From NCBI GenBank assembly GCA_965227905.1, contig OZ245780.1:3596001-3660000 (forward strand): a DNA stretch of 64,000 nucleotides, read 5' to 3'. Under the pieces are notes generated by a model. That model ran no database searches and was not told the origin of the DNA. It saw nothing but the letters and a program-made list of their open reading frames with translations. This document shows, piece after piece, positions 27,332-36,690 of this stretch. The DNA is from CBDDHT01 sp965227905. Lineage in GTDB: Bacteria; Pseudomonadota; Alphaproteobacteria; Rhizobiales; Methyloligellaceae. The position numbers and the translations under genes were made by a program. The first letter of the stretch is position 1. Every line of letters begins with the position of its first letter.

Positions 27332-27357
27332 AAAAAAAGCCGCCCGGACGGACGGCT
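27332..27357 (-). terminator. Rho-independent terminator between XhlA-like gene and endolysin
   Basis: On the minus strand AGCCGTCC, a short loop and GGGCGGCT are followed by seven T. It separates the 75-residue coiled-coil gene from the endolysin, so the endolysin-holin genes probably have their own promoter or depend on read-through. Confidence 0.75.
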
Positions 27358-27385
27358 CGTGAAACGCGGTACTCATTGAATTTGA

Positions 27386-27613
27386 CTACGGCTTAATCCA
27401 GCCAACCATGTGCGTGATGAGGCCCCCGAGACTAGCAGCAGCAGCCAAAAGCCCGAACAAGGCCAGCCGCCCGCCCTTCATCAAATCCAACTGCGAGCGC
27501 ATGGCCTTAACGTCATTGACCATCGTGCTTTGAGTCTTCTCCAATGAGCTTAAGCGCGCTTCGATGCTGCCAAGCTCTCGGTAGATTTGTTCGTGGCTGA
27601 CGCGTTCGGTCAC
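27386..27613 (-). CDS. XhlA-like coiled-coil membrane protein
   Basis: A 75-residue protein: residues 1-48 are a heptad-patterned helix (IYRELGSIEARLSSLEKTQ), and residues 50-70 are one transmembrane segment (LALFGLLAAAASLGGLITHM). This coil-plus-anchor layout is that of XhlA-type haemolysin/lysis accessory proteins in phage lysis cassettes. It precedes the endolysin on the same strand, with a terminator between them. Confidence 0.6.
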   Translation of the reverse strand: MTERVSHEQIYRELGSIEARLSSLEKTQSTMVNDVKAMRSQLDLMKGGRLALFGLLAAAASLGGLITHMVGWIKP

Positions 27614-27672
27614 AAGGCTGGCCCTTTGCTCTAGTATCCAATACTTCTTTTTCCAGATCGAGAGTGGCAGAA

Positions 27673-29022
27673 ATGCAGTTAAAGTCTTTGCCTCGAATTC
27701 ACCGAAGCGCCGCTTATCTGCTCTACTTTTTCGCGCTTATCGTCGCGTGCGCCCTGCTCTACTCGCTTTCACGCCGGCCAGAAGCTTTGTCGGACTTCAA
27801 GGTATTGGGTCCCTGGTTTGTCCTCTATGCTGTTCCAGCCGCCATCGTTATCGCCGGCTTGGTATGGCTGGCGCATACCCGTCATATCCCACAAGTCCTA
27901 TCAGCTTTCTGGATCATACTTCTGGGTGTTGCGGTATATGGAATAGAGATCATTATCGCCCCCGCATCGAACGAATCGCTGCGAAAACAAGCAGCCGCAG
28001 CACATGGATATCAATACGACGACCGCACAAGACCTGAGGTTTTAACCGACCTGCAAGCGCAAGGAATTGACGCTCGATTTTTCTTTCGCCCCTTGAAACA
28101 AGATTTGCCGCTCATCCCATTAGCGGCATCCCCCAAAAGACACATCATCCAATGCAATGAAGTGGGGCCTTGGGTCACCTATGACAGTGACCGGCATGGC
28201 TTTCGCAATCCCGATGCAATCTGGGACCAGAACTCGCTGGATATTGCGATGATCGGCGACTCGTTTGTGCACGGCGATTGTGTGCCGGTCGAAAAGAGCT
28301 TCGTTTCGTTGATACGTGCAAAGCATTCTAGGACCGTCAATCTCGGCACAGGCGGCAACGGACCGCTTGCCAATCTCGCTACACTTGTCGAATTTGCACC
28401 CCTCCTGAAGCCATCCCTCGTCGTGTGGGTACACTTCAATGACAACGACTTTATCGATTTGGCAGACCGCCTAAACACACCCCTCGCACGGTATTTGACG
28501 CCCGGATACAGCCAAAGCCTGTCCAGTAAAACCGACGTTGTTGGAAGCCTCTTCGAGCGGCTTTGGCTTGAGCACAAAGACCGTTTGGTTGCGCAAGCCG
28601 ACGAGTCGCGCGCACGTGACCACAGGAAATGGAAAGACATTGCTCGCCTTGCGACACTTCGCAAAACACTAGGACTGACGCACGACTTCAAACCGGTCAG
28701 TCAAGGTCAGCAAGTATCGGCAGACCTCATTGAAACCTATGGCCTCATCGTCAGCCGAGCCAAATCCATTGTTGATGACATTGGCGGTCGGCTCATCGTT
28801 GTACTTCTACCAAGCGTAGATGAAGTCTCAGTTTGGCCACCGCCTGAAGTTGTGCAACTCAAGATTCAGCTCAACGTGTTGGGTGTGCCTGTCCATGACT
28901 ACGCCGAGAGTCTGCGAAGGTCCCCAGATTATGCTGACCACTACGCCTTCGGTCGAAGGGGTGGCCATCTCTCGGTTACTGGACACACTGCATTGGCGAA
29001 ATACATTCTCGCCTTGCAGTAA
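27673..29022 (+). CDS. Membrane-anchored SGNH hydrolase
   Basis: A 449-residue protein from ATG 27673 (a GTG 9 bases upstream is also possible). Three hydrophobic segments lie in the first 100 residues. The periplasmic domain carries SGNH blocks: MIGDSFVHGD with the nucleophile Ser, GTGGNGP with the oxyanion Gly and Asn, and GGHLSVTGH near the C-terminus with the catalytic His. Enzymes of this type deacetylate or acetylate envelope glycans, as in AlgX/AlgJ-related and OafB-type proteins. The polysaccharide is not known. It is divergent from the lysis cassette. Confidence 0.8.
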   Translation: MQLKSLPRIHRSAAYLLYFFALIVACALLYSLSRRPEALSDFKVLGPWFVLYAVPAAIVIAGLVWLAHTRHIPQVLSAFWIILLGVAVYGIEIIIAPASNESLRKQAAAAHGYQYDDRTRPEVLTDLQAQGIDARFFFRPLKQDLPLIPLAASPKRHIIQCNEVGPWVTYDSDRHGFRNPDAIWDQNSLDIAMIGDSFVHGDCVPVEKSFVSLIRAKHSRTVNLGTGGNGPLANLATLVEFAPLLKPSLVVWVHFNDNDFIDLADRLNTPLARYLTPGYSQSLSSKTDVVGSLFERLWLEHKDRLVAQADESRARDHRKWKDIARLATLRKTLGLTHDFKPVSQGQQVSADLIETYGLIVSRAKSIVDDIGGRLIVVLLPSVDEVSVWPPPEVVQLKIQLNVLGVPVHDYAESLRRSPDYADHYAFGRRGGHLSVTGHTALAKYILALQ

Positions 29023-29376
29023 CGCCTATTCAAATGATTCATGAGTGTCGCGATTGTCGCCAGCTGCTAGTAGGCACCGGCGGTCCGGACAGATGTCGTT
29101 GCGATCAAAAAGAGCGACGCGCACTTTGATTATTTGTTGGCCGCGATCGGCATGGTCTTGCATCTGGGTGCGATGTACATGTGCGTGACCCACGCCATCA
29201 GAGGCAGAATCACGCTCATGACTGATAACCATTAGCTGACGATGGCCGCGAGATAGTCTTGGTCGTCGGGCGCACAGGGAATTGTGGCTTGATCAAGACT
29301 CATCGGTCATTCGTTGCCGCAACGCAAAAGACACCCCTAAAAGCTATGCGAAAAGACCTCGGTTGCAACGCTTCGA
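29023..29376. other. Gene-free stretch between convergent genes
   Basis: About 350 bases between the stop of the SGNH gene and the stop of the minus-strand gene that follows. No coding frame with support, no terminator-like stem with U-tract that I can point to. Confidence 0.3.
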
Positions 29377-30294
29377 TTACTGAGGGCTAATTGAAGCCTG
29401 GACATGCAGCGAAAGCTCGGTCTCTACGTCAAATGCTAGGATCTTTCCCGGTTCGAACGGATGCATCTTGTCATCCATATCCCAATGCTGACTGGCATAG
29501 ACCCGAACACGTCCAGCGAATTCGCCCGAGCACCATATTTGTAAAAAACAGCGGTACAAATGATTCGAGCTTACCGGGTGATTTGTCATCGTTCGAAGGA
29601 TTGTACCGGGAAATAGAATTTCTCCGGTCTTTACTGCCCAATCTTTGACGCCTCGCATCCAAGAATTGGAACCTTCCTTGGCGAGGACCAGGATGGGTGA
29701 GGCACAAAGGCTGAGGCCTCCGGGAAAAACGGCATTAACCTTGAAGTAAGGCGAATGCAGCCACGCGGTTTCCGGCGACACGGCCTCGTACTGAGCCGTT
29801 TCGATCCAAACCCACCGCTTATAGTTTGTGTCCGGATTTTTAAGTGTCGCGTATGAATTGCTTTCCGTGACCGTGGTTCGTCCGAGGAAAACCTCACTTG
29901 CCGACGAATATATGAGACCAATGACATAAGGATTTGGCTCATCGATCGGCGGTGGTGTGTAGTTCCGGCAAATGCCTCGCGACGTATACAGATAGCAAAT
30001 ATTGTCTAGGCTGTATGTGCACTCGGCAATCAGATGCTCAGGTCCGTTGTCTTGGAGATGAAGTAGGATGTCGCTGGATCGCCGCTGAGCCTCGAGAAGA
30101 CTTTGAACGCTGCCCGCAACTGTGCGACCTATACTGTCCTGTTCCAGAACATTGGGACCAAGTCGGGCTGTCGACAACTTCGGCGGATACAGTCGCGCGC
30201 CGATTGCGCCCCACCTTGGCAAGAGCCGATCCACGGCAACTCTGGCATAATCGACAAGTCGGGGTTGATTGTTCATCGCAGGTGAATAGACCAT
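29377..30294 (-). CDS. Hypothetical protein (305 aa)
   Basis: A soluble protein with no signal peptide and no recognised family. The N-terminus is helical (YARVAVDRLLPRWGAIGARL), the centre mixed, and the C-terminal third rich in Trp, aromatic and beta-like segments (WIETAQYEAVSPETAWLHS, YRCFLQIWCSGEF). The ATG at 30294 begins just after the stop of the upstream frame (TGATATG), which suggests an operon if that upstream frame is real. Codon use resembles the neighbouring glycan-type genes. Confidence 0.5.
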   Translation of the reverse strand: MVYSPAMNNQPRLVDYARVAVDRLLPRWGAIGARLYPPKLSTARLGPNVLEQDSIGRTVAGSVQSLLEAQRRSSDILLHLQDNGPEHLIAECTYSLDNICYLYTSRGICRNYTPPPIDEPNPYVIGLIYSSASEVFLGRTTVTESNSYATLKNPDTNYKRWVWIETAQYEAVSPETAWLHSPYFKVNAVFPGGLSLCASPILVLAKEGSNSWMRGVKDWAVKTGEILFPGTILRTMTNHPVSSNHLYRCFLQIWCSGEFAGRVRVYASQHWDMDDKMHPFEPGKILAFDVETELSLHVQASISPQ

Positions 30295-30295
30295 A

Positions 30296-30937
30296 TCAAC
30301 GGCCGCTCATCTCATCGCGCATGCTGTCGCAGTGTACCGAAAAACGTTTCATCGTCGCCGCCCGATTGTGCCATTTGTTAGATTTATCCATCTCGCCAAT
30401 ATTCTCGTTTCCAAATTTCTCGTTGCTGGAACGGTTCATCCACAAGGTTTGGCAAGTTTTTGAAAAGTAATCCGGCAATGCAAGTTGCTCCAGCAACTTG
30501 GCACTATGCCCATGATAGCCAGGTGGTATTGCACATGTTGAAATTCGACAATGACGGAGGCTGGAGCGCGTGCATTCGAACGGTTGGTTCGCCAAGCACG
30601 CAATGCGCCCGTTGGATTGAAATACCCCGCCCATCCGCTCTTTGATCTCTCGCCCCGCTACTGTCGGGAAACTACCACCGGCCCCTAATGAGTCAACTGT
30701 CAATGCCGGCGATGACATCGTCTCCGAGGTCGAATTCCCGAGACCATGCGCTTCGGCCAAGACCGAGGGACCTTTATTGAAATGATACGTGCCAAGTGCG
30801 GATGTTGGCGATCGACCAGCGAGCGTGCAGGCGGCCGTTTCGCCGACGACATTGTTGTCGTGCAGGCGAAAGCCGTGCAAATCATTGAAGTAAAAGCTGA
30901 TTAAGCCAGAGTTTGTCGCAATGCTATTGGCGCACAA
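30296..30937 (-). CDS. Uncertain open frame (213 aa)
   Basis: This frame ends immediately before the ATG of the 305-residue gene. The last 30 residues (KWHNRAATMKRFSVHCDSMR) look protein-like, but the first two thirds are Ser/Gly/Thr-rich without a recognisable fold, and I see no ribosome site. It may be a damaged gene whose 3' part is genuine. Confidence 0.3.
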   Translation of the reverse strand: MCANSIATNSGLISFYFNDLHGFRLHDNNVVGETAACTLAGRSPTSALGTYHFNKGPSVLAEAHGLGNSTSETMSSPALTVDSLGAGGSFPTVAGREIKERMGGVFQSNGRIACLANQPFECTRSSLRHCRISTCAIPPGYHGHSAKLLEQLALPDYFSKTCQTLWMNRSSNEKFGNENIGEMDKSNKWHNRAATMKRFSVHCDSMRDEMSGR

Positions 30938-31099
30938 TCTTTAGTAAGCCAAAGGCTGTCTGCCGTACGCGCCTCGGCTGCTTGGCGCAAATTCAAGCGC
31001 CACGGCGGCCTGAGACATTTAGACAACACTGATTTTGGTTATCGTCCAAAAAATTTCAGGATTGAGCAGACCGGACGAAATATTTCGAAATCGGTTCGG

Positions 31100-31384
31100 C
31101 TATGTCGCAGATTGTTCGGATGCTCTGCTCAAGTTCGGCCGAAGCTGCTTAGCCGACGGTCGGCCAGCTGAGTTTTCGCCACTTCGCATTACCGCGAAAC
31201 CATTTAGCTCGTCCTGTGCAATAGCCATAAAGGCCAAAGCAATGGACAGCAATACGCCAATGCCGATGCCGACCAGTACGAGCGTCATCGTCTGCCAGGG
31301 CAAGAAAAAGAAACTCAACAGTATGCCAGACGCAGAGATAGCCACGACCGACAGACTGCAGATCAATCGAGATTCTGCAGACAT
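31100..31384 (-). CDS. Small two-helix membrane protein (94 aa)
   Basis: Starts at ATG 31384 seven bases after GTAAGGC. Two hydrophobic segments (LICSLSVVAISASGILLSFF and MTLVLVGIGIGVLLSIAL) are followed by a basic, disordered tail. It is likely an inner-membrane protein; no family recognised. A 210-codon frame on the other strand covers the same DNA, but its composition is poor. Confidence 0.5.
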   Translation of the reverse strand: MSAESRLICSLSVVAISASGILLSFFFLPWQTMTLVLVGIGIGVLLSIALAFMAIAQDELNGFAVMRSGENSAGRPSAKQLRPNLSRASEQSAT

Positions 31385-32059
31385 CGTTTTTGCCTTACGT
31401 TACGCACTACACAAATTGACCGTAAAGCACCGGTCCAATGCCCCCACACACGGGACAATACCACTGCTGTCTCCCCCTCATTCTTCAAGCGAATGCGGCA
31501 CAAGTCAGCAGATAGCCTCGGAATGCTATATTATAAATACAATGATATCAATTACTTGCGATCCCCACATGTTGTGGATCTTGGCGAACTCGTTTAATCT
31601 CTTGAAATTGCTATGCAATTTTATCAGTCATTGTAAATTACGGATGGTGATAGCGCCCTTGAATTGATGTGCCAGGTCAGCCTTTGTGTTTTTGTGGCTG
31701 CTTGCCAAACAGGTTCCGACCGGCAACTGAACAAACCCAGGGCGGTCGGTTGAGCAGCGACTCGGTTATGAACGCAGCAGCAGACAAGCCAATCAGATGC
31801 TTAAGAATGCTTCCCAATGCTAACTACAGACGTTTCAATCTGACCCTGATTTCTGAAACAGTCTGTCGGTTTACTCGTGCTTCATCGCGTGAACAGTATC
31901 GGGTCAAAACCGAATTTGCGGTGGTGACGCGGCAGCGCCGACTCCAGCCACCACATTGGCATCTCACATACGAAGCTCGTTTTCGAAGCCTACGACCGAC
32001 AAAATCATGACAACGACGCAACTTGCTGAAGGGTCGAAGTACGAGGCACCATAGCTAAC
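31385..32059. other. Gene-free stretch
   Basis: About 675 bases with no supported gene. Between 31520 and 31640 it is AT-rich. It runs into the IS5-type transposase remnant, so part of it may be degraded insertion-sequence DNA. Confidence 0.3.
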
Positions 32060-32290
32060 AACCCACCTCAGCCCAATCGACCTTGGAACAACTACTTCTC
32101 ACCGGACCTTTATCATGATCGCAACGCGACTGAGCAGATGTTCGGCAAGCCCAAGGACTTCCCACGTCTCGCAATTCGATACGACCGCCTGTCTCGCGGC
32201 TATCGCAAGCTACCAGCTATGAGACTGGAGCCTATTGCTCCGGTTTCCGACCACAGCAATAGTCACCAGCACCTCGCTGATTGCGGCCAA
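32060..32290 (+). pseudogene. C-terminal remnant of an IS5-family transposase
   Basis: The plus-strand frame reads PWNNYFSPDLYHDRNATEQM, then FGKPKDFPRLAIRYDRLSRG. This is the DRN-IERMF-LKDFRRIATRYDK block around the last catalytic Glu of IS5/IS427-group transposases, with several substitutions. No start, no upstream DDE residues and no inverted repeats were found, so only a fragment remains. Confidence 0.7.
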
Positions 32291-32494
32291 CTAGCTCTCG
32301 GATGATCAGCCACGAAACACGCACCAACTGAGGCGCGAGCCACATTGATTGCAGTTCTGGCACGCAAGGTGAGGTGCGATTTGGGGGAAGCAATTCGCAG
32401 TTCTCCACATGTCAGCAAAAACCGATCGTTTGAAATGGGTAATGGTTGAAATACCAACAGATGTTTGTAATTTGCCGCTGTAGGAGGCGACGTC

Positions 32495-33463
32495 ATGCAT
32501 ATTTCGATTTCAGTTGACAAGCGGGCCGAATTTTTCTCCGCTTTGCCGGAACTCGCTCCCTGGATGCACACCTATAAATTCGATGAACAGGCATATGCCG
32601 GCTTGTATTATTGCGCCGGACTAAGCCGCGAAGACTCATGGTGCAATCCAGACAGTGATGACGCTCTCATCCGAGATTTTCAGAGAGCTTACAAAGACAC
32701 CGATCCAGATGATGAAAAGGCTTTTCACATCGAGCGGCTGAACTTGCTCGATATCGAACGAGAAGAATCGAATGTATTGGATATAGCCAGTGCAACGGGA
32801 AAATATTCTTTTCTTTCGGCCGACCTCGGCTTCCGGCACGTATATTCATCGGAGATTCGACCACACCAATGCAATCAACAACGCCTCATTATCGAGTGTG
32901 CCGAATCTGACATTTATCGGAACCGTATTACCGTTTCAAACGATGCTGTAAGCGCGGATGCACCCGGCTACGCAGACCTTTATGCCGACAAAGACATAGA
33001 CGTCGTGCTAAGCCTCGGGCTTCTCTACCACTTGGCCAACCCTCTTCAGCACTTGTTGAACTGCCGTGAGATTGCGCGCAAAGCGGTGATCGTCAGCACA
33101 AAGGTGCACTTCTCACCTTTTTCAACAAACGAGTGGGTGCTCAAGCTAGAAAATCGAGAATGGGTAACCCATGCTTTCGAAGGTGTGTCTCTTACGCCTC
33201 ATTACCGCTGGATACCCGAAAACGCGGCGCGGCTCGGCTTCTCTTCATGCAAAGTTGCTTATCCGAGCGTGTTTCATGATGCTGTCCCGGGTTATGATCG
33301 ATTTGACCGTGGACAGCGCCTGAAGTTGCTGCTCGGACGAATGGTGAACCGAATTGCAGGCCCTCGGATAGGCCTCGAACGAATAACACGTGAAGCCGAT
33401 TCCGAAAGCTGGCAGCACAATTCTTTTCACCCGGAGTGGATGTCTTTCATTCTTACAGTTTAG
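32495..33463 (+). CDS. Class I SAM-dependent methyltransferase (DUF1698-like)
   Basis: A 322-residue protein, ATG 32495 seven bases after AGGAGG. The SAM motif I is VLDIASATGKYSFLSADLG; SSEIRP gives motif II and DVVLSLGLLYHLANP the post-motif strand, as in CmoB/DUF1698-like enzymes of surface-glycan loci. The substrate is unknown. The upstream 200 bases lie between the IS5 remnant and this gene. Confidence 0.82.
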   Translation: MHISISVDKRAEFFSALPELAPWMHTYKFDEQAYAGLYYCAGLSREDSWCNPDSDDALIRDFQRAYKDTDPDDEKAFHIERLNLLDIEREESNVLDIASATGKYSFLSADLGFRHVYSSEIRPHQCNQQRLIIECAESDIYRNRITVSNDAVSADAPGYADLYADKDIDVVLSLGLLYHLANPLQHLLNCREIARKAVIVSTKVHFSPFSTNEWVLKLENREWVTHAFEGVSLTPHYRWIPENAARLGFSSCKVAYPSVFHDAVPGYDRFDRGQRLKLLLGRMVNRIAGPRIGLERITREADSESWQHNSFHPEWMSFILTV

Positions 33464-33630
33464 CAAAGCTGGGCAACTATTTCGGTTTATCAGGTCCAAT
33501 TGGCTTGCCGCCAGGACCGGTGATAGGCATCGAGCCTTCCAATGCAAGATGCCCCGCCCTAGCAAGGCCGCCACTGACATTGGCCACTTGTCAGTTAATC
33601 TGATCGCTTTGTCTCAGGCCTACTATTCTT

Positions 33631-33843
33631 TCACGGTTTTGGCTTCTGTTTGCGTACCGGATCAGGCAAACTGGTTAGAATACTATCAGCCACAAGATTC
33701 CACTTGATCTTCACTGTCCAACGGCGCTCCAGGCGTGCCGTCCCCGTTTTGCTTGATTGCCTTCGTTGATCGCATTGATCAGCTTGTGAATAGCATCTTC
33801 GATAATCTTGTCGACAATCTTCGGGCCCTTTGTCTACACCCAT
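33631..33843 (-). pseudogene. Frameshifted small phage protein
   Basis: Read on the minus strand, one frame gives KIVDKIIEDAIHKLINAINE and the frame one base away continues as TARLERRWTVKIKWNLVADS to LPDPVRK. The break is near a run of four G at about 33743. The parts fit a small phage-type protein that ends in basic residues. It lies directly downstream of the tail protein gene. Family not identified. Confidence 0.35.
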
Positions 33844-35468
33844 GACGCTGCGGACACTGTTTCATATGTGCCGTGCCTTTCCCCCAAACCTATGGCCAAA
33901 CCGACAACTGCTGTCTCTTTGCGAATGCTTCCAGTGAAAAACCGCATATTACTAACGAACAGATCCGTATCTTCGAAGCAATTGGACATTGTGTTTGCAT
34001 TATTGTCAGGTGCAAAATGGTTCGCACACATAATACCGAAGCCGTCTGCACTTATGTTTAGCGCCGCTGTCAATGCACCGCTAACTCCATTGCTGCTGCT
34101 GACCGCACTGACAGGAACGATATTGGATACATTGTGTAAGACATAGATTTTGCACGCAAAACGCGTGGCATTGTTGTTGTCAACTTTTAGTGTAATGTTC
34201 GCGTGTTCCCCTGTTGGTACTACGGCGGTCGCAATCGCTGTCAGCACACCATCATTTTCATCTTTGGTGCGAACATCTGCTTGGATGCCACCAACAACGC
34301 AAGCGTCAACAGGAAAAGTCATGGACGATTCACCCGCGGAAAAGAAGACTGCGACTTTGCGCCCTGCGAATGGCGGACCTAGATGCACATCAGTGAATGT
34401 GTGGGTTTGTGTAGCTGACACGTTTGCGATCGCCTCTCCGTAGGGTAGTGAGTACGCTGAGCCGTCGTCTAAATATCCAAATTCAATCCTCGATATGCCT
34501 TCGACGCGGGTAGCTCTTGTTGTGTAACCGGACGAAGCATCCGCAACGGCGGCCTCATCCGTCGCTTGCTTGAAATAGACTGTTGCGCCTGTCGCAGCAT
34601 CATTGCGTGCAAACTGGTCTGATGACCCCTCAGTTCCTCTATATGAGAATACAAGATCCGTTATCTGATCCCAATCAAATCTGACTTCGTCGCTCACGAC
34701 TTCTTCGCCCGCGCTTATCGCAAAACCAGATGCAGAGTCGAATGAAATTTCCTTTATATCGTCCGCATCCCAGGGATTACCGGACGACGCTTTGAGACCA
34801 ATGCCCAAGTAGTCCAAAGACAGGCCCTCGATGCTTGAGGCCTTTAATGTCAGCCGAATCGACCTGGGCCGACCGTAGAATTTTCCGAGGTTCTCTGCAT
34901 CGAACACGTTTCTTACCGTATAGCCATTGAATCCACCACTATCAGCATCGAGATTGAATTCTCTACCAATCACAAAAGACTTGGCTACTGGAACATCGGT
35001 TGTTTGTGACGGACTACCTGTCACAGTAAAGTCGTTAGTTCCTGTCCCTTCATCCTCTCCCAAATTGGATGCATTATCGTACTGGAGGAGAAAGCCATTT
35101 GTGCCTCTAGCGAGTGCGGTCAGATCTTTTGGGCTCCCTCCCTCGGTAAGCAATTCGGTAGGGTCATATATCAGCCCGTCGAACACCGCCGTATGCGCAA
35201 ATTTTCCATCTGCTTCATCTACAGGCGTTGACCCTCCAAAAATGCCAATGAAGTGTTGAGATGCATTCATCATTTGGTAGTCGGTATTGAACGACGGGTG
35301 ATTCTCCTGATCCCAATCCCTAACTTCGATGCCGTCGTAAAAAACCCTAATCCGATCCGTTGCTATGGCTTGCGTTGTGTCGAACTGCACAATCATGCTG
35401 TGCCACTCGCCTAGCGGTATGCATCGTCTGGTTGGTTTGAGTGGCTTGGTCCCGTCATTCGCCGTCAA
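33834..35468 (-). CDS. Phage tail-like protein with partial LamG domain, probably 5' truncated
   Basis: A 544-residue frame opening at TTG 35468. The first 110 residues are the C-terminal half of a concanavalin-like (LamG) jelly roll (GEWHSMIVQFDTTQ ... RIRVFYDGIEVRDW ... FIGIFGGST), lacking the first strands. Residues about 110-400 are beta-rich and repetitive, and about 400-544 resemble the alanine-rich end domain of tail fibre proteins. The missing strands, weak start and the break in repeat homology near 35575 suggest that a recombination event removed the true 5' end. It is probably a surface or tail adhesin remnant of a prophage. Confidence 0.6.
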   Translation of the reverse strand: MTANDGTKPLKPTRRCIPLGEWHSMIVQFDTTQAIATDRIRVFYDGIEVRDWDQENHPSFNTDYQMMNASQHFIGIFGGSTPVDEADGKFAHTAVFDGLIYDPTELLTEGGSPKDLTALARGTNGFLLQYDNASNLGEDEGTGTNDFTVTGSPSQTTDVPVAKSFVIGREFNLDADSGGFNGYTVRNVFDAENLGKFYGRPRSIRLTLKASSIEGLSLDYLGIGLKASSGNPWDADDIKEISFDSASGFAISAGEEVVSDEVRFDWDQITDLVFSYRGTEGSSDQFARNDAATGATVYFKQATDEAAVADASSGYTTRATRVEGISRIEFGYLDDGSAYSLPYGEAIANVSATQTHTFTDVHLGPPFAGRKVAVFFSAGESSMTFPVDACVVGGIQADVRTKDENDGVLTAIATAVVPTGEHANITLKVDNNNATRFACKIYVLHNVSNIVPVSAVSSSNGVSGALTAALNISADGFGIMCANHFAPDNNANTMSNCFEDTDLFVSNMRFFTGSIRKETAVVGLAIGLGERHGTYETVSAASWV

Positions 35469-35657
35469 GAAAGTGAACTTTCTTTGTGAGGGCCTTGACT
35501 GCCGGGTTCGTGAATTCGTCGTCTAACTCTGTGTCGGCGCCCGCAGGCTTGCCAACTAATACCAGCGGCGGGCAAATCGTATTTGCTCAATGGTCGAATT
35601 GAGCACTCGTTTTTGCTAAGGTCTGGCATCTTTCGTCCAACAACCAAGGCCGGCGCA

Positions 35658-35954
35658 ATGTTGTCCGAAGAAACTGCTTCCGATCTCCGTATCATGGAGA
35701 TCGTGCTTTATGACGCCTACGATGACATGGCCATGTCCGGCGCTCTCCCCGATGAACTGCGGGAGACTGGGGACGCTTGGCAACGCTTATATGCCTGGAA
35801 CCGGGCCAGCGACTTGTATGCCTGGAAGTGCGCCAACAACATACCGCTTGACGACGAGCTGAACGAGATGCCGCTCGACGAAGTGCTGATCAAGACAACT
35901 TTAAGACGATTTGCGCGCGCCTACTTGGGATTAGGGGGTGCGGGTAGCTCATAA
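35658..35954 (+). CDS. Convergent-module plus-strand protein, copy A (98 aa)
   Basis: An acidic helical protein, ATG 35658. Its sequence (MLSEETASDLRIMEIVLYDA ... SGALPDELRE ... MPLDEVLIKTTLRR ... GGAGSS) is about two thirds identical to copy C at 36691. The last 34 bases overlap the 3' end of an opposing frame, as in copy C. No known family. It could be an immunity or antitoxin-type protein (inference only). Confidence 0.6.
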   Translation: MLSEETASDLRIMEIVLYDAYDDMAMSGALPDELRETGDAWQRLYAWNRASDLYAWKCANNIPLDDELNEMPLDEVLIKTTLRRFARAYLGLGGAGSS

Positions 35955-36038
35955 TCTGCAGGAAATTCCATCCGAAATTCCTGATATTCTCTGAAGCGCC
36001 CTTTTGCTTCCGGCGTTTTCAATTTGATGCCGTACAGT
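35921..36038 (-). pseudogene. 3' remnant of the minus-strand partner, copy A
   Basis: On the minus strand this reads YGIKLKTPEAKGRFREYQEF then RMEFPADYELPAPPNPK and a stop. It matches the last 38 residues of the 123-residue protein at 36927-37298. Homology stops abruptly at about 36038, so the 5' two thirds have been lost, replaced by the start region of copy B. Confidence 0.7.
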
Positions 36039-36065
36039 CCCGATGATTGCCACGAAAGAAACACA

Positions 36066-36338
36066 ATGCCTGAAGGTGACATTCTGAATATTCTGAGGAC
36101 CGCTCAGACCGTTTTAGCCAGAGCACGCCTGCAAATGGCGATGTCTGGCGCCACGCCAGATGCCTTGCGTGAAGTCAACGACGACCTGGAGCAGCTAGAA
36201 GCCTGGGTACAGCAGAGCAAGTCCACAATGGATAAAGCATTGGTGCGTAAGACTGCCACGCGCTGGCTTGAAACCTATTTGGATTACTCATTCTGGGGCA
36301 AGTTCATTCACCCGGCACGCAAAGCAGCTACCCGCTAG
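36066..36338 (+). CDS. Convergent-module plus-strand protein, copy B (90 aa)
   Basis: A distant member of the same small family: MAMSGATPDALREVNDDLEQ aligns with SGALPDELRETGDAWQR of copy A and SGALPGELQEMGDDWRR of copy C, then helices KALVRKTATRWLETYLDY. It ends overlapping an opposing frame by 11 bases. The product is helical and cytoplasmic, function unknown. Confidence 0.55.
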   Translation: MPEGDILNILRTAQTVLARARLQMAMSGATPDALREVNDDLEQLEAWVQQSKSTMDKALVRKTATRWLETYLDYSFWGKFIHPARKAATR

Positions 36339-36585
36339 CTTTCGACAATTTATGGCCAGGAGGAAAGTTGAGAATGAACCCTGAAGTCTCGCCCGATTCA
36401 AGCTGTATGACATCCCGAAATGGCTTCACTCCATAGGCCGCTTCTAGTTGAGGCATAAGATCTACGTAGATATCTTCCAGCTGTTTTGTAGCCGCCTAGA
36501 ATTGCACCCTGAACCCTTGCCCCTTCTTAAGCTCCGGCAGTACAAAATCGGCAAAACGATTTTGCACCGTGTGCAATGCCCGCAT
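36328..36585 (-). pseudogene. Minus-strand partner, copy B, with premature stop
   Basis: The minus strand from ATG 36583-36585 reads MRALHTVQNRFADFVLPELK, then GFRVQF, an in-frame TAG at 36496-36498, then LEDIYVDLMPQLEAAYGVK and a C-terminal part ending NFPPGHKLSKASG. It aligns with VAHTVNNIVADFIAEEIVKR and ELYKRIQPELEEVYGIK of the intact partner of copy C, with TAG in place of a coding triplet. Either it is dead, or read-through is needed. Confidence 0.65.
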
Positions 36586-36690
36586 CCTGTCCTGGGCGGG
36601 GATATTCTTTCGTATTTGCTCAACGGTCGAAGCGAGCACTCGTTTTCGCTAAGGTCCGGCATCCTTCGTCCATCAACCAAGGCCGCAGCA

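Noticed and set aside
31035..31667. 210-codon plus-strand frame
   Set aside because: The opposite strand has a better two-helix membrane protein with ribosome site; this frame is Ser/Pro/Met-rich without structure.
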